From: an uncultured Lachnospiraceae bacterium
Lineage (GTDB): Bacteria > Bacillota > Clostridia > Lachnospirales > Lachnospiraceae
Direction of reading: 5' to 3'
Assembly (NCBI GenBank): GCA_947589125.1
Contig: CANPZZ010000009.1
Coordinates: 1 to 36,390, forward strand
Length of the DNA stretch: 36,390 nt
Both the position numbers and the translations under genes were made by a program. The notes under the pieces are model-generated. The model ran no database searches and was not told the origin of the DNA. It worked only from the letters and a program-made list of their open reading frames with translations. Each line of letters opens with the position of its first letter. Within the stretch, counting starts at the first letter, position 1. Shown one piece after another: positions 23,026 to 30,676 of this stretch.

Positions 23026-23058
23026 GGCCTTGCAGGCGTCTGTCTGCAGGGCCTTTTT
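23026..23058 (+). terminator. Terminator of the Tad/kinase operon
   Basis: GGCCTTGCAG (23026-23035) pairs with CTGCAGGGCC (23044-23053), one G-U, followed by TTTTT. It closes the 16.3-kb unit that starts at 6710. Confidence 0.9.
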
Positions 23059-23099
23059 CTGCCGGTTTACTGTTTGCTCTGGTCTCTGCTGATTTTGAT

Positions 23100-23116
23100 T
23101 AATTCTGATGGAATTA
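23100..23116. promoter_or_regulatory. Second copy of the Tad-operon palindrome
   Basis: TAATTC-TGATG-GAATTA is an inverted repeat identical at 15 of 17 positions to 6594-6610, and likewise ends 4 bp before a -35 box (23121). A further GAATTAAT half-site starts at 23131, 20 bp further on, inside the promoter spacer. Confidence 0.7.
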
Positions 23117-23120
23117 ATAC

Positions 23121-23149
23121 TTGCCTAAAAGAATTAATGGATATATAAT
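23121..23149 (+). promoter_or_regulatory. Promoter of the wall-binding surface protein gene
   Basis: TTGCCT (23121-23126), 17 bp and TATAAT (23144-23149), about 50 bp upstream of the start codon. A GAATTAAT half-site lies inside the spacer. Confidence 0.82.
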
Positions 23150-23199
23150 GAAAACGGACTGTACAACAGTCTGAACATATAATCAGGAGGAAAAGTGAA

Positions 23200-26100
23200 A
23201 TGAGGAGCTTAAGAAGAAAACTGTCGCTGCTGTTATCGCTGGCGATGGTGATGGCTTCCTGTCTGACCCCGGGGATGACAGCCCGGGCAGTGGAAGGAGG
23301 CGGGCTGCCTGGTCTTGACATCGGCACGCCTGTCGAGCAGGTTATCGGCATACCGGGCGACAGCGCGGAAACTGCCGAGACGGAAGTTAAGAGCGAGGCC
23401 TTGAGCGGGAGTGAAGAAGTGCCGGAAGCGACCGGGTCAAACGCGTCGGATGATCTTCATCTGTCGCAGACGCCGTCGGTGACATCATTGCTGCCGGTGA
23501 GTGAGGTGGAGGCTTATCTGATTTTGAGCCAGATGTCGGATGAAGAACTGAAGTCTGTGAAGATCAGTTATATTCTGAGTCATTTGGTGCGTGATCTTTA
23601 TTCTTCTAATGGCGGGACGCCGATCGAAGTCGATTATGCAGATAAGAAGATTATGGTGAACCTGTATTCGAACAGTGATCCGACCAGTGAAAGGGAATCG
23701 TCGTCGTATCATCTTTCGGATGATTATGTTGCGATGACGGAAGACCAGACGGTAGATCTGTCTGTAATTAGCAGAAATAACTATTCATACTACACATTGG
23801 AGATTATGATCGGCAGCGGCGAACAGCTGGATTATGAAGCCGTCAGGTACCGGATCCGGGTTGTGCAGAATAATGAATTTTATGTGAATAATAGTTATAC
23901 AGTATATGGCGATGCGGATAAGACGGTGCGAATTGCCGAGGAGCGTATCGAGGAGATTAAACTAGACGGAGTGGAAAATGTAGATATTCCCTCTACCTCT
24001 GTGTATTATTATATTCCGGAGGAATCTTACTCTGCGGATAAAGAATATGTTTTTGTTCCCAGATCAAGTGTCAGCAGCAATTCCGGAAACGTGATCCGTT
24101 CGGCGCTGTATAAGATGGATGACGTGCTTAGTTATTATCGCGGGGAAGTGAAGACGCTGGAAACGGAGAAAGCCCTTTCTGAAGTAAAAGGTACATTTGC
24201 CAAACCGGAAGAAAGCGCAAAAGTGACGTCTGCGGATCTGTACTGTATGGTTTATTTCCTCGCATCAGGTGATGGTTCGGAATCTGTAATAGCCTATGAG
24301 GGACTGCAGTTTATCGTCGCTCCATCCGAAGACCGTCATGAACTGCCTGAGGGGGCGATCTATTCCTATAAAGATGGCGGCATGGAGAAAATCTCGCGTG
24401 ATAATCCGAATCTGTATGAAGCCGAATTATCTGCAAACCGTTGGATAAGGCTGTCCGTGGAAAAGAATGCTATGGCGCTGAGCCACTATAGTACTACAGG
24501 AGAGGTTTCGTATAGGATAGAGGACGGACACACTGATAAAGAAGACTATTATTATGTACTGGACAGTTCACTGAAGGATAAGGTGAGTAAAGTCGTAGCG
24601 GGTTACTATTCTACGGAAGCATCGGCGCAAAGAGGAGAAGATATAACGGCGCAGATATTCGCGGACGAAAACGCTGCGGCACCTTATGGATATAAGATAA
24701 GTTTCAGCGATGAAAATAATAGTCGTTATAGATATTTTACGTTGATATATAAGGATGGTACAGTATATCGATATGAAGTATATTTGAGCAGCATATCTTC
24801 TGCGTCTGTAACTACGTATAGCGACGATCCTTTTGTGAATAGCCAAGACCCCTGGTTCCGTGTCAATGGCTGTACAGAGACTTATCGGACATATTACGTG
24901 GAAAATGATAGGGACAGAACACTGGATACCCTGTACGGCTATAAATACCAGACTGTTTTTGTCAATGATGATGTGGATTTAAGCCAGATCAAACCAAGAT
25001 TTTGGACAAATTCTTCTTCCGGCTATGAGGTGAAGGTAGTCAATACCAAGACGCAGGAAGTTCTGAAATCGGGCGAGACAGTACAGGATTTCTCCAACGG
25101 ACCGGTTCAGTACACAGTCTATGTGGGCGACAGTCATCAGAGGAATTATTATGTTCAGTTTGTGAAGAAAGTCAGCGGGGCGGAGTTATTTGTAAACTAT
25201 CCTTCCGATCTGATGGAGGAAGGCAAAACAAAGAGAACCATCTTCCTGACCGAGTATTTTGAGAACAGGCATGATATTCTGATCGCAAATATCGGAGATA
25301 CCGATCTGACAGGACTGAAAGTAGAACTTTCGGATGATGCTCAGCATGTGGCTCTGGATGATTATTGGACGGTGAATGGAGAGGCGCATAGTACGCTGAA
25401 GGGCTTTGATAACTCTACTTATTATGCTAGAAATGACGGCGAACTTCAGAATTTTGCAAAGGTCCGTCTGGTTCCGGACGGCGAGGGCGAGATTACCGGT
25501 ACTTTAACGATTTCGGCAGATAATCAGGATCCTGTGAAGATTGAGCTTACCGGTTATGCCAGCAATCCGACAATTGTTACGGCTACATTAAGCAACGCTG
25601 TCCGCTATGTACCGTTCTCGAATGTAGTAGCTACCAACAATATGCTGGATAATAATGTAGTTACATTTAGTATTGAGGATGGAGAGCTTCCGGAGGGTAT
25701 CGAGCTTCGGCCGCATTCCGGTGAGATCTACGGCGTACCGAAAGAGACCGGCGATTATACATTTACGGTCAAGGCCGACTACAGCCGGGTGGAATTTGTA
25801 CCATCCTATACGGAACTGAAGCTGACGGTTCTGGACAATACCAACGAGAATGTTTATAGCGCGACGGATGAAGGCTACGAAATTCAGGAGCATATCGGTC
25901 AGGACATGGGAGGTTATGATTACTATCTGGCCGAGCCCAGTGATCAGCTGTTTGTCTCTAACGGCGTAATGGATGAGTTTGACCATAAGGTATTCCTAAA
26001 TGGTGAGGAGCTGGAAGAAGGCGTGGATTACACGGCGGAAAGCGGCAGCACCAGGATTACAATCAAGAGTCAGACATTCAGCAGCAAAGCTAAGAGGGAC

Positions 26101-26919
26101 GGCAGCGTGAACACGATCGCGGCCGAGTTCAGAAAGAAAGATTCAGTGGGAACTGTAAGTGCCGGTAAAGGTACGGAGACAACGCAGGAGATGAAAGAGA
26201 CTTCCCAGAACTTCCGTATGGGTTCTGCCTCTGGCGGCAGTACATCCGGCAGCGGCAGTTCCGGCAGTACGTCCGGCAGTACGTCCGGCAGCGGCAGTTC
26301 CGGCGGCAGCAGCACTACAAGTTCTTCTGCGCCTGCGGTAGTCCCGGACAGCAACTGGACGCAGGATGAGACCGGCTGGCGTCATCAGCTTGACGACGGT
26401 TCCTGGGCGACCAGCAGTTGGCAGAAGCTGACCTATAACGGCGTTACCAATTGGTATTATTTCGGCGCTGACGGATACATGATGACCGGATGGTTCACGG
26501 ATGCCGACGGACAGAGATATTATCTGAATCCGGCAACGGACGGTACGCAGGGTGCGATGGCTGTCGGCTGGCTCTTCATTGACGGCGAGTGGTATTATTT
26601 CAATACCGCCGACGAGGGCACGGAAGGTGCGCTTACGAACAGCGGCTGGCACTATCTGGAGTATAACGGCGTCAAAGACTGGTATTATTTTGACAGCAGT
26701 CAGATCATGGCCAGCGGCTGGATCACGGCCGATGGGCGCAGATACTACCTGAATCCGGTATCCGATGGCTTTAAGGGCAGGATGCTGACCGGATGGCAGC
26801 AGATCGACGGACGCTGGTATTACTTCAACGAACAGTCCGACGGAACGAAGGGCGCCATGATGACCGATACGACGATCGGCGAGTACTATGTAGGCCGCGA
26901 CGGTGTCTGGGTGCAGTAA
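23200..26919 (+). CDS. Large secreted protein with C-terminal choline-binding-type wall repeats
   Basis: 1239 residues. A Sec signal peptide (1-30, RRKLSLLLSLAMVMASCLTPGMTARA) is followed by an acidic Ser/Thr-rich stretch and a large region (about 90-790) of repeated beta-rich character without a family I recognise. Residues 797-880 look like a putative-Ig (He_PIG-type) domain: NNVVTFSIEDGELPEGIELRPHSGEIYGVPKETGDYTFTV. A Gly/Ser linker (about 1008-1043) leads to five or so CW_binding_1-type repeats (1048-1239: GWRHQLDDGSW, NWYYFGADGYMMTGW, RYYLNP, EWYYF, GVKDWYYF, GRWYYFN). These aromatic repeats bind wall polymers, often choline-teichoic acid. AGGAGG precedes ATG 23200. The promoter shares an operator with the pilus operon, suggesting joint control. 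There is no sortase signal. Confidence 0.85.
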   Translation: MRSLRRKLSLLLSLAMVMASCLTPGMTARAVEGGGLPGLDIGTPVEQVIGIPGDSAETAETEVKSEALSGSEEVPEATGSNASDDLHLSQTPSVTSLLPVSEVEAYLILSQMSDEELKSVKISYILSHLVRDLYSSNGGTPIEVDYADKKIMVNLYSNSDPTSERESSSYHLSDDYVAMTEDQTVDLSVISRNNYSYYTLEIMIGSGEQLDYEAVRYRIRVVQNNEFYVNNSYTVYGDADKTVRIAEERIEEIKLDGVENVDIPSTSVYYYIPEESYSADKEYVFVPRSSVSSNSGNVIRSALYKMDDVLSYYRGEVKTLETEKALSEVKGTFAKPEESAKVTSADLYCMVYFLASGDGSESVIAYEGLQFIVAPSEDRHELPEGAIYSYKDGGMEKISRDNPNLYEAELSANRWIRLSVEKNAMALSHYSTTGEVSYRIEDGHTDKEDYYYVLDSSLKDKVSKVVAGYYSTEASAQRGEDITAQIFADENAAAPYGYKISFSDENNSRYRYFTLIYKDGTVYRYEVYLSSISSASVTTYSDDPFVNSQDPWFRVNGCTETYRTYYVENDRDRTLDTLYGYKYQTVFVNDDVDLSQIKPRFWTNSSSGYEVKVVNTKTQEVLKSGETVQDFSNGPVQYTVYVGDSHQRNYYVQFVKKVSGAELFVNYPSDLMEEGKTKRTIFLTEYFENRHDILIANIGDTDLTGLKVELSDDAQHVALDDYWTVNGEAHSTLKGFDNSTYYARNDGELQNFAKVRLVPDGEGEITGTLTISADNQDPVKIELTGYASNPTIVTATLSNAVRYVPFSNVVATNNMLDNNVVTFSIEDGELPEGIELRPHSGEIYGVPKETGDYTFTVKADYSRVEFVPSYTELKLTVLDNTNENVYSATDEGYEIQEHIGQDMGGYDYYLAEPSDQLFVSNGVMDEFDHKVFLNGEELEEGVDYTAESGSTRITIKSQTFSSKAKRDGSVNTIAAEFRKKDSVGTVSAGKGTETTQEMKETSQNFRMGSASGGSTSGSGSSGSTSGSTSGSGSSGGSSTTSSSAPAVVPDSNWTQDETGWRHQLDDGSWATSSWQKLTYNGVTNWYYFGADGYMMTGWFTDADGQRYYLNPATDGTQGAMAVGWLFIDGEWYYFNTADEGTEGALTNSGWHYLEYNGVKDWYYFDSSQIMASGWITADGRRYYLNPVSDGFKGRMLTGWQQIDGRWYYFNEQSDGTKGAMMTDTTIGEYYVGRDGVWVQ
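26232..26320 (+). repeat. Gly/Ser-coding short tandem repeats
   Basis: Units of the types TCCGGCAGTACG and TCCGGCAGCGGCAGT repeat in frame to encode the flexible Gly/Ser linker before the wall-binding module. Such repeats are prone to length change by slippage without loss of frame, as the units are multiples of 3. Confidence 0.75.
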
Positions 26920-27006
26920 GAATTCTATGCAGGGCGCGGCTGCGTACGGGTCTGTAAAGATTCTGCGCAGGAAGCGGAAGTTTTAAAGCCGTAAAAGATG
27001 AAATGC

Positions 27007-27052
27007 GAGGGTATCCTTTGGATTTGACGATCCGGAGGATACCCTCTGTTTT
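27007..27052 (+). terminator. Terminator after the surface-protein gene
   Basis: GAGGGTATCC (27007-27016) pairs perfectly with GGATACCCTC (27037-27046), with a further GGAT/ATCC pairing inside, followed by TGTTTT. Together with the next promoter it accounts for the 311-bp gap after 26919; 26920-27006 shows nothing else. Confidence 0.88.
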
Positions 27053-27150
27053 CATATCGGGATGTTGGGAAAGCGCTGGGGATCTTCCTTTTGCAATATG
27101 CCGGAGATTTCTTTTCCCATGCGATTCTGTATTTATCTACGTGGAAATCG

Positions 27151-27179
27151 TTGACATTTTCTGTGGTATTCATTATAAT
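27151..27179 (+). promoter_or_regulatory. Consensus promoter of the degV-family gene
   Basis: A perfect TTGACA (27151-27156), 17 bp and TATAAT (27174-27179). Confidence 0.9.
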
Positions 27180-27184
27180 TAGAT

Positions 27185-27201
27185 GTAGTAAAAAATACTA
27201 C
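27185..27201. promoter_or_regulatory. Palindrome at the degV transcription start
   Basis: GTAGTA-AAAAA-TACTAC, a perfect inverted repeat lying over the predicted +1 of the strong promoter, positioned like a repressor site. The regulator is unknown. Confidence 0.55.
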
Positions 27202-27230
27202 GTTCAATAGTTGCGAATGCGGAGGGGGAT

Positions 27231-28070
27231 ATGAGTTATAAGATTATCGGCGACAGCTGCATGGATATTACGAAGGAGATGAGGAAGGATCCGCATTTTC
27301 AGATCATTCCGCTGACGCTGCAGGTAGATGATGTGCATGTTATTGACGATGAGACGTTTGATCAGCAGGCGTTTCTGAAACTGGTGCGGGAGAGTCCCAA
27401 TTGTCCGAAGACGGCGTGCCCTTCACCGGAGACATTTAAGCAGGCCTATATGTGTCCGGAGGAGAACGTCTATGTGGTCACGCTGTCCAGCCCTTTAAGC
27501 GGCTCCTATAACAGCGCGCTGGTGGGCAAGAAGATGTATGAGGAGGAATTCGGACCGAAGAATATCGCGGTCATCGATTCCTGGTCGGCGTCGCCGGGGG
27601 AGATGCGGCTGGCTATGATGATCCAGGAGTACAGCGAGGCCGGCATGGCGTTTGAGGAGATCGTGGAGAAGATCGAGACGTTTAAGGCGGATAAGATGCG
27701 TACGTATTTCGTGCTGGAGAGTCTGGACGCGCTGAAGAAGAACGGCAGACTGACGGGGCTTACGGCGTTTATTGCCACGGCTCTTAATATAAAGCCGGTC
27801 ATGAGCGCCGAGAAAGGCGTGATCATTAAGCTGGATCAGGCCCGCGGGATCAACAAGGCGCTGGTGAAGATGTGCGCCGCCGCGGTCAGCAGGGCGGATA
27901 AGCCGGAGGAACGGATCCCGGTGATCGCCCACTGCAATAACCGCGAGCGCGCCGAGTTTGTGAAAAAGGAGCTTTTGAAGCTGGTCGATTTTAAAGAGGT
28001 ACTGATCACGGAGACGGCCGGCGTGGCCACGGTTTACGCCAGCGACGGCGGCATCATTTTGTCCATATAA
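27231..28070 (+). CDS. DegV family fatty-acid-binding protein (FakB-like)
   Basis: 279 residues of the DegV fold: KIIGDSCMDITKEM (start), PLTLQVDD, CPKTACPSPETFKQAY, VYVVTLSSPLSGSYNSAL (lipid carboxylate-binding Ser region), IDSWSASPGEMRLAMMI, YFVLESLDALKKNGRLTG and NIKPVMSAEKGVI. Proteins of this family bind a fatty acid and, as FakB, present it to the kinase FakA for phosphorylation so that it enters phospholipid synthesis. No fakA is in the window. Start ATG 27231 after GGAGGGGG. It is a single gene with strong promoter, palindrome and terminator. Confidence 0.94.
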   Translation: MSYKIIGDSCMDITKEMRKDPHFQIIPLTLQVDDVHVIDDETFDQQAFLKLVRESPNCPKTACPSPETFKQAYMCPEENVYVVTLSSPLSGSYNSALVGKKMYEEEFGPKNIAVIDSWSASPGEMRLAMMIQEYSEAGMAFEEIVEKIETFKADKMRTYFVLESLDALKKNGRLTGLTAFIATALNIKPVMSAEKGVIIKLDQARGINKALVKMCAAAVSRADKPEERIPVIAHCNNRERAEFVKKELLKLVDFKEVLITETAGVATVYASDGGIILSI

Positions 28071-28093
28071 TAATGGATATTTCCGACAATGGG

Positions 28094-28132
28094 GCGCTTT
28101 TCGGCGGATTACGGCTGAAGGCGCTCTTTTTT
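28094..28132 (+). terminator. Terminator after the degV-family gene
   Basis: GCGCTTTTC... (from 28094) pairs with ...TGAAGGCGC (to 28124) with some G-U and mismatches, followed by TCTTTTTT. Confidence 0.75.
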
Positions 28133-28144
28133 AAAAGAAATTGT

Positions 28145-28173
28145 TTGATAAATATGCGCCGCAGAGTTATGAT
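28145..28173 (+). promoter_or_regulatory. Promoter of the dual-anchored lipoprotein gene
   Basis: TTGATA (28145-28150), 17 bp and TATGAT (28168-28173), followed by a leader of about 105 nt. Confidence 0.72.
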
Positions 28174-28190
28174 ATACATGATAACTCTGC
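28161..28190. promoter_or_regulatory. Perfect 10-bp inverted repeat covering -10 and +1
   Basis: GCAGAGTTAT (28161-28170) and ATAACTCTGC (28181-28190) are exact reverse complements separated by 10 bp. The left arm runs into the -10 box and the right arm covers the predicted start, so this is more likely a DNA operator than an RNA hairpin. Confidence 0.65.
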
Positions 28191-28287
28191 ACGGTGCGGC
28201 TTGTGAATGTGCGGGATAAAGCTGCGGCATTGGAGCAGGGATGCGCAAATAGATGAATGGCAGATGATACGAAGGAGGCCGAAGAAG

Positions 28288-30627
28288 ATGAATATACGGT
28301 CTTGGAAGGTTCGGCTCCGTTTCCTGGCGGTTATGGCGGCGGTAATGTGGATCTTAGCCGGCTGCAGCATATACGGGGCGCAGATCGATACGCAGCTGAA
28401 AGTGAATGATGATCTGTCCGGCGTCCGTATCATGGACGTGACGATACCGGCCAGTATGGTTTCGGGGAATTCCCCGGTGACAGTCGATATCCTGAATCAG
28501 CTGATCGAGGAGAACTGTCCGCAGGAGCTTACCTGGAGTTACGTAAAGAACGGGAATGCGGATCAGTATCATTTGGAACTGGCTTTTGATTCGCAGCTTG
28601 ATTATATGATGAAAGTGAAGGTGCTCACCGGCAAAAATGTGCAGGTTGAGATGGAGGCGTCGGATTCTGTCTGGAGGAAGGGAATCCGGGTCGCAGAGAA
28701 TTTTACAAGCGCGGATCTGCTGGTATGGTTTAAGGATGCGCTGGTTTCCGGCGGAGTGGTGTCTTCGGACACGGCGGACCGGATCTTCCGGGCCGGTTCC
28801 ACGGTGCTTGTGTATGGGGATCGCAGCTATAAGACAGATCCTGCGATCCAGGTTGATGAGATAGTAAAAGCGCCTCTTGAGAAGATCGATGTGCTGACGG
28901 CCGTCAAAGCCGGAGAGAAGTTTGACAGGGAACTGGTGATCTACGTGCCGCAGGCATCCATGAAGGCCAACGGCGACGAACTGAAGGCATATCTGGATGG
29001 AATGGTTCCGCCGGACGCTGTGTCCGAGTGGGGGCTTTACGGAAATGGAGCGACGCTGACGATCCGGAAGGAGGATTTAAGTCTTTCGGGACTGAATACG
29101 TTTACGAAAGCGGCGACGGCTTCTTCTGACACGGCTGATGGCGGTATTACGGTATCGGAGAAGGCGCCCGGGGCGAATGTATTTGTATTTGCGGATCAGT
29201 GGAAGGAAGAGCTGGATCTGACCGCATACGGATGTGAGGACGACGGGACTATTCATGCCGGTTACTATGTGAAGACGGAAGATGGGATAGAGTTAAACGG
29301 ATTGCCGGAAAGCGGGGATGATCAGGCTGTTGAGACTGGTGTAGGTTACAGTGGTTACCGGTTGGTCAGCGCGGAACGGTCGGACAGGCTGGAGGCGGAA
29401 TTCGAACTTGTCAGGACTTACCGGGCCGGGCATACGGAGATCCGGACGGCAGTAAAGGATGGGAATCATTTCGAAAGGGAGATAAGGCTGACTCTGCAGG
29501 AGATGCCGGAGGGGGCGCACAGGGAACAGATCGCCAGGCGGCTCCGGGAGCGGGCTGCGATAGCGGCGGATGACGGAGAGGAAGCCGGAGCGGATGCGGA
29601 AGCCGGAGTGGATGCGGAAACCGGAGTGGATGCGGGCACAGCGGAAGAAAGCGCTGACGCGGGCACAGCGGAAACGGGGGCCGGAGCGGATGCGGAAGCA
29701 GCGGAAGAAAGCGCTGGCGCGGGCACAGTGGAAGCGGGGGCAGGAGCGGACGGCGGAACCGAAAACGTTGGCGCCTGCGAAATCAGCACTGAAGAGAGCG
29801 AAGCTGGTTTCGCGGTGATCATTTCCATGGAAGGCGAAGCTCTTGAGATAACGGAACTGTCCGGGCGGATCTTTGGGGGCACGACGGAAATATCCTGGAA
29901 GACGGAAGGCGGGCCGTTCAGCATCCGGAGGAAGTTCTCCTATGGGGAGACTGCGGATTACAGCGGGTTCCTGGCGGACGCGGCGGAGGATCATTCCATC
30001 ACATATACGATCGATTTTGCCGGCGTCGGAGGAACCATTGCGGAGCCTGACGAAACAGTGGATAAGTCGCTGGAAACACAGGAGATCACCCGCGAAGTAA
30101 GCGGGCGTACGGTCACTCTGCATATAAAAGGAACAGCTTATGAGGTGGCGGAGTCAGGTTCCTCTGTGAATGTACGGGGGATCATCCTGTGGATCGTGCT
30201 CATTCTTCTGATCGTGATCGCCATTGCTGCCGCCGTAAAATGCGGCGCGGCGCGGAAGGTGAAGGATAAGGCGGATATCCGCCAGCTGCAGGATAAGATG
30301 GATGAGGAAGAGTTGCGGCGCGCGACGGAGGCGGCTGACCAGGCGGAAGCGAAGGTTCGGGAGGCGGCCATGCAGTTAGCCGGGCAGAAGCCGGAGATTC
30401 CGCTTCTGAGAGGACCGGAGCCGGAAGGCGGGGAAGAGACTGAAGATCAGGAAGAAGTGCCGGAGCCGGAAGGCGGGGCAGAGGCTGAGGATCAGGAAGA
30501 AGTGCCGGAACCGGAAGACGGGGAAGAGACTGAGGATCAGGAAGAAGTGCCGAAGCCGGAAGGCGGGGAAGAGACTGAGGATCAGGAAAAGGCGGCGAAT
30601 CGGGAAGACGCCGGACTGCGGCAGTAA
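28288..30627 (+). CDS. Lipoprotein with second C-terminal membrane anchor and repeat-rich cytoplasmic tail
   Basis: 779 residues. The signal peptide ends in a lipobox LAGC (Cys26). The N-terminal ectodomain (IDTQLKVNDDLSGVRIMDVTIPA...) faintly resembles LppM/DUF3153-type lipoproteins, low confidence. Residues about 431-492 are Ala/Glu/Gly low complexity. A second hydrophobic helix lies at about 630-655 (GIILWIVLILLIVIAIAAAVKCG), followed by basic residues, a helical segment and a highly acidic tail built of four 15-residue repeats (711-770). If both anchors are real, both ends of the ectodomain are fixed to the membrane and about 125 residues reach the cytoplasm. Start ATG 28288 has AAGGAGG 9 nt upstream; an earlier ATG (28207) lacks a ribosome site and would break the signal peptide. 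Function unknown. Confidence 0.8.
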   Translation: MNIRSWKVRLRFLAVMAAVMWILAGCSIYGAQIDTQLKVNDDLSGVRIMDVTIPASMVSGNSPVTVDILNQLIEENCPQELTWSYVKNGNADQYHLELAFDSQLDYMMKVKVLTGKNVQVEMEASDSVWRKGIRVAENFTSADLLVWFKDALVSGGVVSSDTADRIFRAGSTVLVYGDRSYKTDPAIQVDEIVKAPLEKIDVLTAVKAGEKFDRELVIYVPQASMKANGDELKAYLDGMVPPDAVSEWGLYGNGATLTIRKEDLSLSGLNTFTKAATASSDTADGGITVSEKAPGANVFVFADQWKEELDLTAYGCEDDGTIHAGYYVKTEDGIELNGLPESGDDQAVETGVGYSGYRLVSAERSDRLEAEFELVRTYRAGHTEIRTAVKDGNHFEREIRLTLQEMPEGAHREQIARRLRERAAIAADDGEEAGADAEAGVDAETGVDAGTAEESADAGTAETGAGADAEAAEESAGAGTVEAGAGADGGTENVGACEISTEESEAGFAVIISMEGEALEITELSGRIFGGTTEISWKTEGGPFSIRRKFSYGETADYSGFLADAAEDHSITYTIDFAGVGGTIAEPDETVDKSLETQEITREVSGRTVTLHIKGTAYEVAESGSSVNVRGIILWIVLILLIVIAIAAAVKCGAARKVKDKADIRQLQDKMDEEELRRATEAADQAEAKVREAAMQLAGQKPEIPLLRGPEPEGGEETEDQEEVPEPEGGAEAEDQEEVPEPEDGEETEDQEEVPKPEGGEETEDQEKAANREDAGLRQ
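29578..29760 (+). repeat. Imperfect Ala/Glu/Gly-coding repeats inside the lipoprotein gene
   Basis: Short units such as GCCGGAGCGGATGCGGAA and GCGGGCACAGCGGAA recur in frame, producing a low-complexity acidic stretch with Gly-Ala-Asp-Ala-Glu character. Confidence 0.75.
30418..30597 (+). repeat. Four tandem 45-bp in-frame repeats (15-aa acidic units)
   Basis: Units at 30418, 30463, 30508 and 30553 each encode a version of EPEGGEETEDQEEVP. The exact 45-bp period keeps the frame, so copy-number change alters only tail length. Confidence 0.92.
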
Positions 30628-30676
30628 GACAGAATAGTATGGCAGGCGGCCGGCAGGGCCGCGGAAAGGAGAATAT

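Noticed and set aside
26232-26320. Possible CRISPR-like or satellite array
   Set aside because: The units are in-frame Gly/Ser codons inside a long open frame, without spacers. No CRISPR array was seen anywhere in the window.
28207-28287. Upstream start of the lipoprotein gene
   Set aside because: No ribosome site, and it would put 27 polar residues before the signal peptide. AAGGAGG is positioned for ATG 28288.
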